In this document: positions 23,670 through 33,391 of the stretch, piece after piece | Position numbering within the stretch: position 1 is the first letter of the stretch | Layout of the letters: every line of letters starts with the position of its first letter | Notes under the pieces: generated by a model | Told to the model about the DNA's origin: nothing | Seen by the model: the letters and a program-made list of their open reading frames with translations, nothing else | The model's database searches: none | Program-made: the position numbers and the translations under genes | Assembly: GCF_905220415.1 (NCBI RefSeq) | Contig: NC_059545.1 | Location: forward strand, 9,620,001-9,684,000 | DNA length: 64,000 nucleotides | Direction: 5' to 3' | DNA from: Colias croceus | Taxonomy: Eukaryota > Arthropoda > Insecta > Lepidoptera > Pieridae

Positions 23670-23858
23670 ATTACATAGTAAAACAAAATCGCCTTTTCTG
23701 TCCCTATGTCCCTTTGTATGCTTAAATCTTTAAAACTACGCAACTGATTTTGATGCGGTCTCTTTTAATAGATAGGTAGAGCGATTCAAGAGGAAGGTTT
23801 AAGTGTATAATTTATTAGGTTTTAGACAAAGCGGGCGAAGCCGCGGGCGGTAAGCTAG
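23670..23858 (+). mobile_element. non-autonomous Helitron, 'CCCTATGTCCCTTTGTATG' subfamily
   Basis: TAAAACAAAATCGCC begins the recognisable part. AAAGCGGGCGAAGCCGCGGG and GGTAAGCTAG before T end it. Relatives are at 9035, 17249, 17726, 31237 and 45285. Confidence 0.7.
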
Positions 23859-25431
23859 TATAGAATATACTTTAAAATTGCATATTATTCAATTCTAATG
23901 ATATTGCAAACAGAAACTACAGAAACTATAATTTCACTTCAACAAAGATTTTTATATATCACATGTACAATGTACATCTTTGTGGTTATATTGTTGCTCT
24001 TTCCTACATATGAAAAAAAGTTTGGAAAATCCAAAAGTGCACGCCTCATAATCTCATCCTTTACAATAAAATTGATTATTTATAAAGGTGTATATAATAT
24101 AAGTATGTAGATACACTTGTTCTCATGTGCCAATGCTCTTGTACTGTCTCAAAACAGTTGGAAAAGTAAAGAAAGCGGTACCGTAATAATTGAGCTATTT
24201 TTCTTGTGGCCCCACCTAGATGTGAAACTGCGCAGGTTTAAGGGACTGACTACCAACTTATTTTTTTAAACCTTGGCTTATAGTATAAAGAATCGAGTTT
24301 ATAATGGTGAATTTTGAGTACACTATAAATAAAAAAAAAGTCGATATTTTTTTTGTTTATTTAATAACAATAATTAAACCACGTCGAATCAGACCCTGAA
24401 AAATGAAAGGGTTCTATTCCTGAGCATACTCAAGCATAAGAGAAAAAAAAGACTCGATTAGTAAAGTATTTCGGTCGCTATCGTGTTAACAAGAAAATCC
24501 TCCGCACATACAGACACACGGACGTCCAAGACAGAACTTTTTTAAACTGTTTTTTAACTAGTTTAAATAACAAAAATGACATCAAAAATATCATGAATGT
24601 TAAAAATAGTGTTTTTTCTTAATATGTGTGTGTATGTATTATCTTACAAGTGCAATGTATGATACATAAAGACATTTTAAGTTTGAAAAATCAGATGTTT
24701 TGCGCGAAGTGACAGTAGTACCCACCTCAACGCTTCGCATAAGAGGCGTGCAAAACTTTCAAAGGATTTATATTCATATGAAAAGAACCAAAGCAACAAT
24801 ATTTCAATAAACGCAGCTGCAAAAGCACTGACTAAATTTTAGACTGAAAAAATTCATTTCGCCCAAGTTTCGCCCTATGTTTTTGCTCTGCTATTTGCTT
24901 TTACCATAAACTTTCTGAATATGTTACGTACAATTTTAAAATGTAAGTACTTGATCCTGTGTACTGTATATTAATAATATGTTCAATTAAATGATTTTTT
25001 ATAATATAGTTTGATTATTATGTTAAAAGCTTGTTATACTTAGGGCATATGCTGACAAGTGACAGTTCACATGCCACCTCTAAAATTACTCATAATAATA
25101 TAGAACTGTTTAATAACGCCCTTCGTGTCGAAGTAAGGCCGTAACCATAAATTCATATTATTGAATAGATCTGTAATTTATCAATTATTTAAGTGTAGGC
25201 AGGTATATGGTAGTGTAGTAAGTATTGGTCACAATAGATCTAACTAGGTCATTTTAACAATAGTTTCTATCACTCCTATAGATAGGTACCAACTTGATAA
25301 AACGCACTAGACTTTTCCGGACTGTCAGTTTTACTCAAGTTTTACTAAATTACTATCATATAAAAAGTTGTGTGACATTGACATCCTCTTTTGGAAAATT
25401 AGAGGAACGTTTTATTCATAGTTTTATTAAG
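23859..25431. other. AT-rich DNA, no feature seen
   Basis: There are no protein-like frames or clear element ends. GCGAAGTG...CGCTTCGC near 24698-24740 is a weak inverted repeat of unknown meaning. Confidence 0.35.
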
Positions 25432-25658
25432 ATTAAAAGCTTAGATTACAAAATAAAAGACAGATGGAGCGTTGCCGAACTAAACCGAATATTTTATCGT
25501 CATTTTCAATAAAGCTATGTGTGCTGTCATTTCACCGCTGCACTGTACGTACACGGTGCTTCTGTGTGCGTGTAATGTTGCCAGATATTGAAAAATTTCC
25601 CAAATTTTTCTCCGACTACGGAAAAAAGAGGGTTATGTTTTTCGATTTTATGTATGTA

Positions 25659-25777
25659 TCTATACATATAATAAATCTGTAGAAGGGTCAATTCTGTACA
25701 TTGAAAATATTGAAAAAATAAATAGCAGGGGGTGTTACTGGATCGATACCAAACCCAAATATGTGATTAAAAAAATT

Positions 25778-25838
<61 letters not shown>

Positions 25839-26171
25839 ATGTGAAGGCATCACGTGAAAACTAGCGGTTCGATTTCGATGAAACTTGGTATAATTATACC
25901 TTATTATCCTGGGCGTAAAATAGGATACTTTTTATCCTGGAAAAATACGTAGAAAAAAATTAATCTTAATTTTTCAGTTTTATCCATAGACGTTGTTCCG
26001 TAGAACCGCGAACACACGTTGCGTATTATTATAGGCCTAGCCGTATTTGGGAATTGGGTCCAATAGATATTTATAAGATTTTATTGTCAGAGGTACCTAC
26101 TCAAAATGGAGAAATAAACCATCCACGCGAAGACCGACATCCGCGCGGACGGAGTCGCGGGCGGAAGCTAG
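25659..26171 (+). mobile_element. Helitron with (GTCT)n tract, 513 bp, nested in the TIR transposon
   Basis: The A^TC start (TCTATACATATAATAAATC) and CTAG^T end are both exact. The (GTCT)n tract spans 25780-25838. The sister transposon at 62319-62332 shows the uninterrupted site TGTATGTATAATATTT, confirming insertion between A and T without target duplication. It contains an extra block (GTTGTTCCGTAGAACCGCG...) shared only with 30297-30792. Confidence 0.88.
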
Positions 26172-26458
26172 TGTATAATATTTCTTTGACACGCCCTGCA
26201 GTATAAACCGTTGGACCGATTTTGAGTGGTGAGGTTTCATTGCAATGATCTGAATTATTATGTTAGTGGCGGTAGTGACGTAGGCTATATACGTACATAA
26301 ATGAGAAGTCAAGTTTTAATTTTTATTTAAATTCTTTTATTACATAAAGTACCTGACTACTAAAGTTATATATGGACAAAGTAATTGTATTAAATTTTTT
26401 ATTAAATAAATTACATAAAAAAAGTTTCAATATTAACTATAATAAATATTAATTATAT

Positions 26459-26819
26459 TATTTTTTATTTTTCATAATATATGAATACGAATAGCGGTAG
26501 TTTTTAGTCGAGAATACGGGACATTTTATTTTCATCATATCCATCATGGAGTTCACATAAATTAAATCGCAAGCGAAAACGACTATGACGTTTAAAAGCT
26601 TTATAAAAGTAACAAAGTAATGTATTATGCTTATTAAAATAATCTTATTATGATCATGAACCTTTAGTGCACTATACAAATAATCACATTCACGATCGAA
26701 AAATCCAACAGCATTACCCTGAAGATCTTTTAACCATTTTACCGTTTTACCAATAAAAATGGCAAATTCATTTTCAAAATACCGGCAACATACGTTGAAG
26801 TTTTGTATTCCTTCATATC
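26459..26819 (-). pseudogene. exon-like frame carried inside the TIR transposon, unknown protein
   Basis: Directly after a TTTTACAG acceptor, the minus strand reads about 119 residues. They begin YEGIQNFNVCCRYFENEF and include KTVKWLKDLQGNAVGFFDRE, CDYLYSALKVHDHNK and a hydrophobic stretch IILISIIHYFVTFIKLLNVI. The frame ends in MKNKK and a stop, followed by AATAAA signals. I do not recognise the family. In the sister copy at 62099-63247 the frame has a stop soon after ALKVHD. It could be a transposase terminal exon or a captured host exon. Confidence 0.4.
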
Positions 26820-27284
26820 TGTAAAATTATTATTCGTATTAAAGAAATAAATCAGCCAAATAATCTACAGAAAACCTGTGAAACGATGTTTTATCTTTTT
26901 TTTGTTTTCGGGAACAAATTTTACAGCGTTTTATTATCACAAGACGGCATTTTTTTACTAAAATTGCAAACCCTTTTTGACGTATTGCATGACACTATAT
27001 GCGCTATAGCACTGGTGCAGCGACGTATTTGTTTTTGATTTCGTATTTTCTTTGACAAGGGCGACGGGCGGTTGTCATGCTCCATCTGTACTTTATTTTG
27101 TAATCTAAGATTAAAAGGTTCAAAATTAAATTAAATTTCATAAAATTTTAATCTCATTAAACAAAATCTGCAGGTTATTAAAGTTTTCGAAAAAATGTTC
27201 AAAGGGAAAAACCGTTTTTGTTAAGTTTATCGTATCGGGTGGTTTTAAATTGACTGACAATGAATTCTGAAGATATAATATCGC

Positions 27285-27330
27285 AGTTATTTTGACTCAA
27301 ATTTGCAGTTAAAGCCGGGGAAACAGCTAG
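27285..27330 (+). mobile_element. Helitron 3' end remnant
   Basis: AAAGCCGGGGAAACAGCTAG before T resembles the terminal hairpin plus CTAG. No 5' part was recognised. Confidence 0.35.
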
Positions 27331-27559
27331 TTAACAAAATTTCCACTAATTGCCCAATCTATGTCGTCACTCCCATACATCACGAAATGAAACCGAATAT
27401 TTTAGCGATATTTAGCTTACTAAAAGCGTCATGATATTTATTTTGTAAATTGATACTTGAGTGTTCCGAGATTTCCTTTTTTGGTACGAACGAGTTATAT
27501 ATCTGATGTATGACGAATACAGTTTATTTTGTAAATATGTAATGCTTTCCGCCTATTGG

Positions 27560-27597
27560 CTATATGTACCACGGGTGAAGCCGGGGCGGACCGCGAG
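27560..27597 (+). mobile_element. Helitron 3' end remnant, 'ACCACGGGCGAAGCC' subfamily
   Basis: TATGTACCACGGGTGAAGCC and GGGGCGGACCGCGAG match the 3' end of 53711-53879, with CTAG mutated to CGAG. Confidence 0.5.
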
Positions 27598-27607
27598 TGT
27601 TTACTAA

Positions 27608-27790
27608 GTTTTATCTTCACTGAGGTTTTATCATACCTCGTGACATCAAAGGACTGGCAAATACGGTACCTTTGAAGAACGTAGCGAGTTGCAAATCAAA
27701 TTTATTCAATGTGTCAAGCGTGCTTTGGTACAGTTTGTTTTGAGGTTACTATCGAAAAGTTTTAAAGGCATTTTTGTGCAGCAATATTAT
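27608..27790 (+). repeat. GAGGTTTTATCATACCTC repeat, copy 1
   Basis: The segment includes GACATCAAAGGACTGGCAAA, TACGGTACCTTTGAA and TCAAGCGTGCTTTGG. A clearly homologous inverted copy is at 38090-38325. It contains a short hairpin (GAGGTTTTATCATACCTC). Its type is unknown; it could be an interior fragment of a larger transposon. Confidence 0.5.
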
Positions 27791-27825
27791 TGTTTATTTG
27801 ATAGTTACTAAGGGATTTTCAAAGA

Positions 27826-27959
27826 ATAGAAAATATTCGATCAGGAGGCATGATATTCCCGCGTCTTTCGCCTTGCCAAAATTTTCTTATCTGTAATTTT
27901 TATATTCTTTAAAAAATTCTCATGTATAATGCATTTGAATGCTATAAAACTAAATAGAT
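27826..27959 (+). repeat. degenerate relative of the 311-bp tRNA-like unit
   Basis: AGAAAATATTCGATCAGGAG at the left and GCATTTGAATGCTATAAAAC at the right match the inverted leader and tail of the array at 61036-61777. No tRNA-like fold survives. Confidence 0.4.
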
Positions 27960-28082
27960 ACCTACTGTTGGTTCATTTATCGAGGAAGTGATAGGCTACG
28001 TGTATAGCCATATATTATCACGCTTTATGATCTCGACTAATAGGAACGGAGCAATCCGGGTAAAACCACGGGGCATGGCTAG
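27960..28082 (+). mobile_element. 5'-truncated Helitron, 'GCTGAAGAG' subfamily
   Basis: TTCATTTATCGAGGAAG through GGAACGGAGCAATCC to GGGGCATGGCTAG before T. The 5' half is missing. Confidence 0.6.
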
Positions 28083-29088
28083 TTTAAAACAAACAACGAA
28101 TAAAAACATATTATGTGGTATCAAACATACGATCTAGTCCACAGCTTAGCGATTGGAGGCTTAGATATCAGTTCGCAATTTCCGGTGACTGTACGATAAA
28201 ATTCAATACCTATCTGATTCCAGTCGTTATTTATAGGTAAATCACCCTATTTTCTATTATTAATAATGGTTTATTTAATAGCGTTTTCAAATAGGTATGT
28301 TAAAAATATATCGTAGTTGTAAATGAATTCCACAAATAGTAAGTTTTATAAGTATCTAAGTATTAGAAATGTAAAAAGAGATAAAATAATTGTTTTTGTT
28401 GGCTATACTTAATTTAATGCACCTAAAATGCATTTTTTTTTATTTTGTACAAAATACGTGACAAGCATTTTAAATTCTCAAAGTTTCGCTAATCCCATAC
28501 TTTCACTTGAAATGATCCCATAATCCCACTAATTGTGATTGTGACGTATTAAGCGAATCAGACGATCTCATTAAAAATAATTACATCCGTTGAAACAGGA
28601 GGTTCTCGACACTTGCGTTTCATAGAAAGGTGGGATTTATCATTCATACTTAATTTTATTTTAATTGTATTCTACGTTAAAATTTTTAACGTAAGTAATA
28701 ACGAAGATAAAACGTATGAGCTTTTCGGTTTTATGCTTGCGGACGCGGCTTCGTTCTTTCTATCGGTTCTATCTATTAAAAATATAGTCTCCGCTGAAAT
28801 AATAGTACACGTATTACATTTTAACGTATTTTTATACATCATACTGATAGATATTTGTTTAAAGGATAGATATGATCGTATACCACTTTGTTTTTATTTT
28901 CTTATATTATGAATCTTTTGCTACAGTTGGCTACGACCACTGCTTTACCTTCTTCGCCAAAGTTGGATAAAAATTAGTTTAAATGCCATCAACATATCTT
29001 AAAAACCACTTCGTTAGTGATGGATGTAACAGCTTTTTTAATTGCCTACAATATGATATCAACGTCATACTTAGTAATAAATTACATA
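28083..29088. other. AT-rich DNA, no supported gene
   Basis: An open frame of about 100 codons at 28613-28912 encodes a hydrophobic polypeptide but has AT-rich composition and no family resemblance. I do not call it a gene. Confidence 0.35.
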
Positions 29089-29262
29089 CAGTGCCACAAA
29101 CTTATCTGACCCGGTGGCAAAAACTGGAACTACGTGCCGCCATTTTGAAATGTCACATTTTCACAGACTTTTCTTATGGAATATTTTGTTTAAATAAAAG
29201 TGAAATAAAAAGAAAGCGACATCAGTGACACTGTCACCGGGTCAGATAAGTTTGTGGCACTA
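29089..29262. mobile_element. Tc1/mariner-type MITE
   Basis: A long TIR of about 27 bp, CAGTGCCACAAACTTATCTG..., is mirrored at the right end by ...GATAAGTTTGTGGCACT. A TA is present at the left border (29087-29088) and TATA at the right. The CAGTG start is typical of Tc1/mariner. The core is non-coding. Confidence 0.65.
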
Positions 29263-29757
29263 TACAAAAAATATATTTTTTATTAAAAAAAAGTCAGTAA
29301 AAAGAGTTTTACACAAATTCTGAACGCATTTAAATTGAAATGGTAGTTTCATGTTTTATCTGTGACTGAGTAGGCACGTCATTTTGAATGATTGACATTT
29401 GACAGTCATTCGGCATTTTACCGCCAAAATTCTCAATTATGTCAATTATGTGAAGCGTTTATATATCGTTTTGCTCGAACAGAATTCGATAATATCGAAA
29501 TACGTTTTCTAATTTCCGCTTTAAAATAATGTTATGATGAATATTGGTATAATTAGCAGATGACTTCAATAAATTCGTTTACCCTTTATCAACATTAATT
29601 CATAATACTGTAATCGTGATACGCGCACATAACTTTTTTACTAACATGTTTCACGTGTTCATGCCGAAAGTGAGTCTACCGAGATTTTTGACAGACGGAC
29701 TGAATTCGTTGTTCGTTGAACTTTAGGATTGTTTAAAACCTTGTATTTATAATTATA

Positions 29758-29930
29758 TGCCCCCCTAGACAAGTGGCTTTCTATTAGCGTAACGTTTGAT
29801 AGAATAGATTATGAATGTATGAGATTGACATAAGCTGTAGATAAATGTATCGACAGCTTACGTCAATCTCATACATTCATAATCTATTCTCAAACGTACG
29901 CTAATAGAAAGCCACTTGTCTAGGGGGGCA
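29758..29930. mobile_element. long fold-back (near-perfect palindrome) MITE
   Basis: Arms of about 80 bp start TGCCCCCCTAGACAAGTGGC and are mirrored to the right end GCCACTTGTCTAGGGGGGCA. They separate only a few bases of loop near 29840 and have few mismatches. The RNA or single strand would form a very long hairpin. The target duplication is unclear. Confidence 0.75.
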
Positions 29931-29978
29931 GGTATACTTAAATCTATAATTATTATTGTATGATAGAAAAATATATAT

Positions 29979-30020
29979 GCCGGCCGAATTGATAACCTCC
30001 TCCTTTTTTTTGAAGTCGAT
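29979..30020 (-). repeat. fragment of the AACCGACTTCAAA element
   Basis: CCGGCCGAATTGATAACCTC and a poly-T, then GAAGTCGAT, match the left end of 32885-33107 in reverse. Confidence 0.5.
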
Positions 30021-30296
30021 GACAGTATGATATTAGAAACACCTACCCTACCTATATCAAATTAATATTTACCCAAAACATTCTTAAAATCTGCGAACAC
30101 ATATTTAGCGAAATTTTTTGTAGAATAGTATAAGAAAATGATAAGAAAGCCCTATTCTCTTTTAGATGTAACTTAAAGTAGATTAAATGCCAATATAATA
30201 ATACAGATTATATTATGGCACAAAAAAAAACAATATTTTTTGGGACAAGCGACCTACAGTTAAACTGCAGTGCTTGTAATCTATTTTTACATAATA

Positions 30297-30415
30297 TCTA
30301 TACATATAATAAATCTGTAGAAGGGTCAATTCTGTACATTGAAAATATTGAAAAAATAAATAGCAGGGGGTGTTACTGGATCGATACCAAACCCAAATAT
30401 GTGATTAAAAAAATT

Positions 30416-30464
<49 letters not shown>

Positions 30465-30792
30465 ATGTGAAGGCATCACTTGAAAACTAGCGGTTCGATT
30501 TCGATGAAACTTGGTATAATTATACCTTATTATCCTGGGCGTAAAATAGGATACTTTTTATCCTGGAAAAATGCGTAGAAAAAAATTAATCTTAATTTTT
30601 CAGTTTTATCCATAGACGTTGTTCCGTAGAACCGCGAACACACGTTGCGTATTATTATAGGCCTAGCCGTATTTGGGAATTGAGTCCAATAGATATTTAT
30701 AAGATGTTATTGACAGAGGTACTCAAAATGGAGAAATAACCATCCACGCGAAGACCGACATCCGCGCGGACGGAGTCGCGGGCGGAAGCTAG
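30297..30792 (+). mobile_element. Helitron with (GTCT)n tract, 496 bp
   Basis: It has exact A^TC and CTAG^T ends. The (GTCT)n run is at about 30418-30465. It is very similar to 25659-26171, including the extra internal block, so these two are sister insertions. Confidence 0.85.
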
Positions 30793-31092
30793 TATTATAA
30801 TAAATCTGTAGAAGGGTCAATTCTGTACATTGAAAATATTGAAAAAATAAATAGCAGGGGGTGTTACTGGATCGATACCAAACCCAAATATGTGATTAAA
30901 AAATTTTTGTCTGTCTGTCTGTCTGTTTGTATGTGAAGGCATCACGTGAAACTAACGGTTCGATTTCGATGAAACTTGGTATAATTATACCTTATTATCC
31001 TGGGCATAAAATAGGATACTTTTTATCCTGGAAAAATACGTAGAAAAAAAAAATCTTAATTTTTCCGCGCGGACGGAGTCGCGGGCAGAAGT
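30793..31092 (+). mobile_element. second (GTCT)n Helitron in tandem
   Basis: ATAATAAATCTGTAGAAGGG restarts immediately after the CTAG of the previous copy. The tract is short and the extra block is absent. The 3' end reads GTCGCGGGCAGAAGTAC, lacking CTAG. This is a head-to-tail arrangement. Confidence 0.75.
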
Positions 31093-31095
31093 ACA

Positions 31096-31208
31096 TAATA
31101 TTATACTTTGAATACGAGTAATTCAATAGTAAAATTCCGCGTTAAAATGTAGAAGCCCTTCTGGCTAACATTGAGAAACACCTTACAAAAAAAAAAAAAA
31201 AAAAAAAT
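31096..31208 (+). repeat. possible retroposon 3' end with poly-A
   Basis: CTTCTGGCTAACATTGAGAA precedes a 21-bp A run (31187-31207), as expected for a LINE/SINE insertion. Neither family nor TSD was identified. Confidence 0.35.
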
Positions 31209-31236
31209 AGTAAAATCTCAAAACTAATGCGTAAAT

Positions 31237-31390
31237 CACTATATAGTATAAAACAAAGTCGCTTTATCTGTATCTATATCTTTATGTCCCTATGTATATT
31301 ATTTATATGCAACTACACAACGAATTTTGATAGGATTTTTTAATAGAGAGATTCTCAAGGAAATATAATTTATTAGGTTTTAGACAAAGC
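31237..31390 (+). mobile_element. 3'-truncated Helitron
   Basis: Matches the 23670-23858 subfamily (TAAAACAAAGTCGC..., TTATTAGGTTTTAGACAAAG) but stops before the terminal GC hairpin. Confidence 0.5.
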
Positions 31391-32089
31391 ATTTTCCTGA
31401 ATATTAATTATTAATTTATTTTATATGCCACTATGTTAATAAGCAAATGAAAAATGCAATAAGAACTCCCGTCAAGAAAGCAACAATCATTTAAAAAAAA
31501 TAAAATGTACCTTCTGATTAGAGGTAATTATTCCTATAAGAGATTCCAATATTGCATATCATAACATACCTTCTTTTTAAGCCAGGTACACACATATAAT
31601 ATTATGATGTAATCTACCGGGAGATAAACGTCGCTCGTGTGTGTGATTAAACCTTGATTGAGGCTGTGTCTATCTCGATTTTATATAAATTTATGATTAT
31701 ATTGCAATGTTATTAACCTGGAACGGTTTGCAATGGAAAATGAATGGGAAATTTATGAAACTATTTTTCGAATCGGTGGTAAAAGGAAAAACTATGTTAT
31801 GTAAATTCCCCTTGTAATACTGCACTGGTTGTTGAGGGTTATAATAAATCTCCATTATACAAACTCACATAGACTATATTTCTTGAAAATATCGGTAACA
31901 AAACTTAAGTACAACCGAACACTTCGAGCGCTAAGTCTCAACTGTTGTTTTGAATGCCGCGCGCCACGAAGCGGCCATCAGTGTTGCCAGTTGATTAAAC
32001 AATTAATATTGAATTATAAAAATATGAAATTATAAATAATCTATAGTTGATAAAATAATAATAATTAGAAAACCTTACAGTTATGAAGA

Positions 32090-32146
32090 TTTAAAAGTTC
32101 CTCTAGAAGTCTAATTGAATAAATAAAGGTTTTGAGTTTGAGTTAA
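32090..32146 (+). repeat. LINE 3' tail (GAGTTTGAG type)
   Basis: AGAAGTCTAATTGAATAAAT and GGTTTTGAGTTTGAGTT match the 3' terminus of the LINE at 56254-57790. The sequence to its left, from about 31880, may be its UTR. Confidence 0.5.
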
Positions 32147-32354
32147 AATACAGATGTGAAATGTACTCGAAACTATTTGTAAAATTAACGTAGTAACGAT
32201 TAACCAATTTTGATTGCATTCGTATAAATTAAATAAAACAAAAGTATTTAAAACAAAACCTAGCAATTAACAGCTTACGGAGCTTACTAGTTCGCGAATA
32301 AATGGAAGAGAAACAAGGAAATAAATGTACTGTACGAAACAGAGAAGCAATTAC

Positions 32355-32485
32355 CTGAGGGACGCAAGTCTGTATAAAATGTGTGCCATTTGGAGGCTTT
32401 TCTAGTCCATTCTGATAGCAAAGAGGAATAAAATTGGGCAAGCGTAAGCTCTTCTAGGAACCTTTCTTTAAATTTCTGGCGCATT
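32355..32485 (-). other. candidate orphan exon, low confidence
   Basis: The minus strand shows an acceptor-like GAAACAG|A, 131 nt with an open frame (MRQKFKERFLEELTLAQFYS...) and a donor-like CCCTCAG|GTAATT. A second frame is also open over much of the span (LPNFIPLCYQNGLEKPP), so the coding assignment is ambiguous. No family was recognised. It could be a retroelement fragment. Confidence 0.22.
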
Positions 32486-32538
32486 CTGTTTCATAACGGG
32501 ATGACAATATTATAATATTATGTACTGTAGTATTATTA

Positions 32539-32698
32539 TCTACTTATACTAATATTATAAAGCTGAAGGGTTTGTTTTTTTTTGTGTGTTTGATTGAACG
32601 CGCTAATCTCGGGTGTTAGATAGCCCATAGGCTATATATCATCACGCTAAGACCAACAGGAGCGGAGCAATACGGGTGAAACCGCGGGGCACAGCTAG
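32539..32698 (+). mobile_element. internally deleted Helitron, 'GCTGAAGAG' subfamily
   Basis: It has exact A^TC and CTAG^T ends (ACCGCGGGGCACAGCTAG). The segment between CTAATCTCGGG and GTTAGATAGCC is deleted, making it 160 bp instead of ~190. Confidence 0.75.
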
Positions 32699-32884
32699 TA
32701 AACTTATATAATTTTATATTCGGTATTGTATTTATATTGTAACCTTATATAAATGCAGTATTGTTACGTTACTAAAAGCGAATGTGTTCTTAGTCGTTTA
32801 AGAGGATTTTCTTCGCCACGACAGCAACATAATATTAGATGTTATCGCCTCACCTTTAAATTGTAGTTAAGAGTTATTGTTTTT

Positions 32885-33107
32885 AACCGACTTCAAAAAA
32901 AAGGAGGAGGTTATCAATTCGGCCGGTATGTTTTTTTTATGTATGTACACCGATTACTCCGAGGTTTCTGAACCGATTTACGTGATTCTTTTTTTGTTCG
33001 ATGCGGGATGGTGTCGAATTGGTCCCATAAAATTTTATTCGGATAGGCCAAGTAGTTTTTATTTTATGAGCATTTTTGTCTGTATTTGTAAAAGTTTGAA
33101 GTCGGTT
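32885..33107 (+). mobile_element. AACCGACTTCAAA TIR element, copy 1
   Basis: AACCGACTTCAAA on the left is mirrored by TTTGAAGTCGGTT on the right. The interior has AAGGAGGAGGTTATCAATTC and CGATTACTCCGAGG. It is nearly identical to 52177-52393. The open frame across it is fortuitous. This is a widespread Lepidoptera-style MITE. Confidence 0.7.
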
Positions 33108-33314
33108 GTTTTTAACGCACTTGTATGTACCTATGTTCCATGTGTAAACCTTTTTAATTTTAAAATAAGAAATATTAACATATGGAAAATATTTAAATTA
33201 AGATTGGGGTACCATCTCAATATAGTATTATGTTTTTACACAATAATATGCAGGAACATTTAACAATAATATACTTATCCCATTTAGTTATTTTATTATA
33301 AATTGCATTTATAA

Positions 33315-33391
33315 CTCAGGCCCCGGAATCACAGACACAATAGAAAATCTGTTATGTCGTGGACCGATCGGGCCGCTTGGGGCTCAATGGG
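33315..33391 (-). mobile_element. 77-bp hairpin repeat, copy 1
   Basis: CTCAGGCCCCGGAATCACAG, the hairpin GACACAATAGA-AAA-TCTGTTATGTC, then GGGCCGCTTGGGGCTCAATG. It is an inverted relative of 43883-43959. Confidence 0.55.

Larger units (their letters stand above)
25440..27109 (-). mobile_element. TIR transposon, 31-bp TIR and 8-bp TSD, with a nested Helitron
   Basis: TIRs: CTTAGATTACAAAATAAAAG... at 25440-25470 and its complement at 27079-27109, 29 of 31 bases matching. A perfect 8-bp duplication ATTAAAAG flanks it at 25432-25439 and 27110-27117. Without the 513-bp Helitron at 25659-26171 the element is ~1157 bp and nearly identical to 62099-63247. On the minus strand it carries a splice acceptor-like TTTTACAG and an exon-like frame (26459-26819). 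An 8-bp TSD fits hAT or P superfamilies; a 31-bp TIR recalls P elements, but the termini match neither consensus clearly. Confidence 0.8.

Noticed and set aside
24698..24740. GCGAAGTG / CGCTTCGC inverted repeat
   Set aside because: Short, single occurrence and without flanking duplication; it could be chance.
25780..25838. CRISPR-like or regularly spaced repeats
   Set aside because: These are simple (GTCT)n microsatellites inside Helitrons. The genome is eukaryotic.
28613..28912. Hydrophobic ~100-codon open frame
   Set aside because: AT-rich composition yields Phe/Ile/Leu-rich peptide by chance. There is no Kozak context, homology or splice support.
30215..30490. Open frame ending in a Val-Cys-Leu-Ser repeat
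   Set aside because: It is a translation of the Helitron (GTCT)n microsatellite.
32877..33263. 128-codon open frame
   Set aside because: It runs through the AACCGACTTCAAA MITE. The same peptide start recurs at the second copy (52177), so it is repeat-derived and non-functional.
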